Positions 63,139-64,000 of a stretch of 64,000 nucleotides of DNA are shown here, piece by piece (within the stretch, counting starts at the first letter, position 1; the number at the start of each line of letters is the position of its first letter). The position numbers and the translations under genes were made by a program. The notes under the pieces are model-generated. The model ran no database searches and was not told where the DNA came from. It was given only the letters and a program-made list of their open reading frames with translations. Origin of the DNA: Oribacterium parvum ACB1 (GTDB taxonomy: Bacteria > Bacillota > Clostridia > Lachnospirales > Lachnospiraceae); contig NZ_KE148312.1 in the NCBI RefSeq assembly GCF_000238055.2, forward strand, positions 1,422,501-1,486,500, in the 5' to 3' direction.

Positions 63139-63737
63139 TGTCCTATTCATACTTTGCCTTGTTATCCAGAATGAAATACATCAATCGTTGGGCGCTGATG
63201 CGCAATGCCAGGGAGGAAAATCTCTCCGAGCATTGCCTGGAGGTTGCCATTTTAACGCATGCGCTCTGCGTAATCGGGAATAAAAAGTGGAATAAAAACT
63301 TATCCGTGGAGAAGGCGGTGCTTCGTGCACTGTATCATGATGCAGCGGAAATTCTGACCGGAGATATGCCGACTCCGGTAAAGTACCGAAAAGAAGAATT
63401 AAAAACTGCCTATAAAAAGGTGGAGAAGGAAGCGGAGGAACGCTTGCTCTCTACACTTCCCTCGTATCTCACGGAAGAGTTCGGAAAGGTATTTTTTCCG
63501 GAAAACTATGAAACTTTAGCTTATGAAAATAAATTGATTAAGGCGGCGGATAAACTCTCTGCTTTAATCAAGTGCGAGGAAGAGCTTCGCGCGGGTAATC
63601 AGGAATTTTCCACGGCGGCAATGTCCACTAGAAAGAAGGTAGAGGAAATGGCGGAGGAGCTTCCGGAACTAAAATGCTTTATAGAGGATTTTCTTCCGGA
63701 ATACGGGAAGACCTTGGACGAACTGACAGAAGAGTAG
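63138..63737 (+). CDS. YfbR-like 5'-nucleotidase (HD domain)
   Basis: 199-residue HD-domain phosphohydrolase of the YfbR 5'-deoxynucleotidase family, which dephosphorylates dNMPs. Metal ligands: SEHCLEVAILTHAL (first His), LRALYHDAAEILTGDMPTPVKY (HD pair and family signature), KAADKLSALIKCEEE (final Asp). It starts at GTG overlapping the glycosylase stop (TAGTG). A nucleotide-pool role together with oxidised-base repair is a reasonable pairing. Confidence 0.92.
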   Translation: MSYSYFALLSRMKYINRWALMRNAREENLSEHCLEVAILTHALCVIGNKKWNKNLSVEKAVLRALYHDAAEILTGDMPTPVKYRKEELKTAYKKVEKEAEERLLSTLPSYLTEEFGKVFFPENYETLAYENKLIKAADKLSALIKCEEELRAGNQEFSTAAMSTRKKVEEMAEELPELKCFIEDFLPEYGKTLDELTEE

Positions 63738-63863
63738 TTTATTGGTTTTGCATGAAGATGAAGGTATAAAAAAATATAATGAAGTCATTTGTGATTTGGA
63801 AGAGAGGAAAAGCGGAAGAAATAGAGAAAGGGGATTTCGGCAAGAAGAAGTCGAAGTAAGGAA

Positions 63864-64000
63864 ATGTTTTTATTTGAAGAAGTCGAGAGGAAGGGAGAAA
63901 GAGGGCTTGTACTTACAGGTTATTCCGGAAAGACAAGGTATTTATCCGTTCCGGCGTATTTGGAAAATGAATGCGGAGAAAAGCTTCCGGTACTGGAAAT
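63864..64000 (+). CDS. Start of an unidentified gene, possible leucine-rich repeat protein
   Basis: Open from ATG to the window edge: MFLFEEVERKGERGLVLTGY then SGKTRYLSVPAYLENE. The pattern LTGY.G....L.VPAYL....LPV resembles a single BspA-type leucine-rich repeat, but only 45 residues are visible. A Shine-Dalgarno-like AAGGA lies very close to the ATG. The 126-base spacer before it is purine-rich. Confidence 0.5.
   Translation, partial: MFLFEEVERKGERGLVLTGYSGKTRYLSVPAYLENECGEKLPVLE

Overview
The window looks like a piece of a low-to-mid G+C Firmicutes chromosome, most likely a Lachnospiraceae member; an Oribacterium-like organism is my guess and is not proven. Supporting signs are the IreB-RuvX-DUF1292-RNase J gene order, MltG-like/TrmR/U32 peptidase order, NfnAB, a reverse rubrerythrin, single-chain GlyRS, a CIRCE element, and purine-rich Shine-Dalgarno sites. 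Almost everything is chromosomal housekeeping. I see no phage, plasmid, intact insertion sequence or CRISPR array.

Layout. 1-2040: the 3' part of a 23S rRNA gene, then tRNA-Thr(UGU) and tRNA-Met(CAU), with no 5S gene between. 2200-3525: the wreck of a type I restriction locus in which only rhuM is intact. 3538-8300: HrcA/CIRCE-controlled htpG and a membrane-anchored FMN/FAD fumarate-reductase-like protein. 8340-14290: ireB, ruvX, a DUF1292 gene, RNase J, an MltG-like gene, trmR and a U32 peptidase. 14290-24550: a YdcF protein, an M16C protease, era, recO, GlyRS and nfnAB. 24700-35820: an M24 aminopeptidase and a ThyX-like protein on the minus strand, then comEA, a D,D-carboxypeptidase, metA, pepT, a 1 kb non-coding stretch, 5-formyl-THF cyclo-ligase, a pseudouridine synthase and rfbC. 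35900-37960: a PerR/Fur-type regulator with its own operator and promoter, followed by two rubrerythrins. 38060-52270: gpmI, degV, comEC, rpsT, lepA, a Fur-box-preceded hydroxyacyl-CoA dehydrogenase, ilvE, hemW and holA. 52370-64000: two 3D-domain proteins, a chemoreceptor, a UvrD-like helicase, a two-component system, a BI-1 membrane protein, a zinc-ribbon membrane protein, an OGG-type DNA glycosylase, a YfbR-like nucleotidase and the start of one more gene.

Working links. PerR plus reverse and classical rubrerythrin form a peroxide defence block. TrmR plus the U32 peptidase fit wobble-uridine 5-methoxylation, of which the local tRNA-Thr(UGU) is a plausible substrate. ComEA and ComEC are the DNA-uptake pore proteins, here 12 kb apart. 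NfnAB couples NADH, NADPH and ferredoxin pools.

The most unusual content is non-coding. (1) A roughly 200-base structured element occurs three times, always between convergent genes (degV/comEC, lepA/hydroxyacyl-CoA dehydrogenase, ilvE/hemW). Its outer arms differ completely between copies yet are self-complementary in each, and at least three internal stems show compensatory changes. (2) Many spacers hold short tandem repeats (14, 18, 19, 21, 24 bp), several of which start inside the last codons of the upstream gene. (3) A roughly 450-base minus-strand non-coding transcript is predicted near 32.7-33.15 kb. (4) An 11-mer is iterated at two-helical-turn spacing upstream of comEA.
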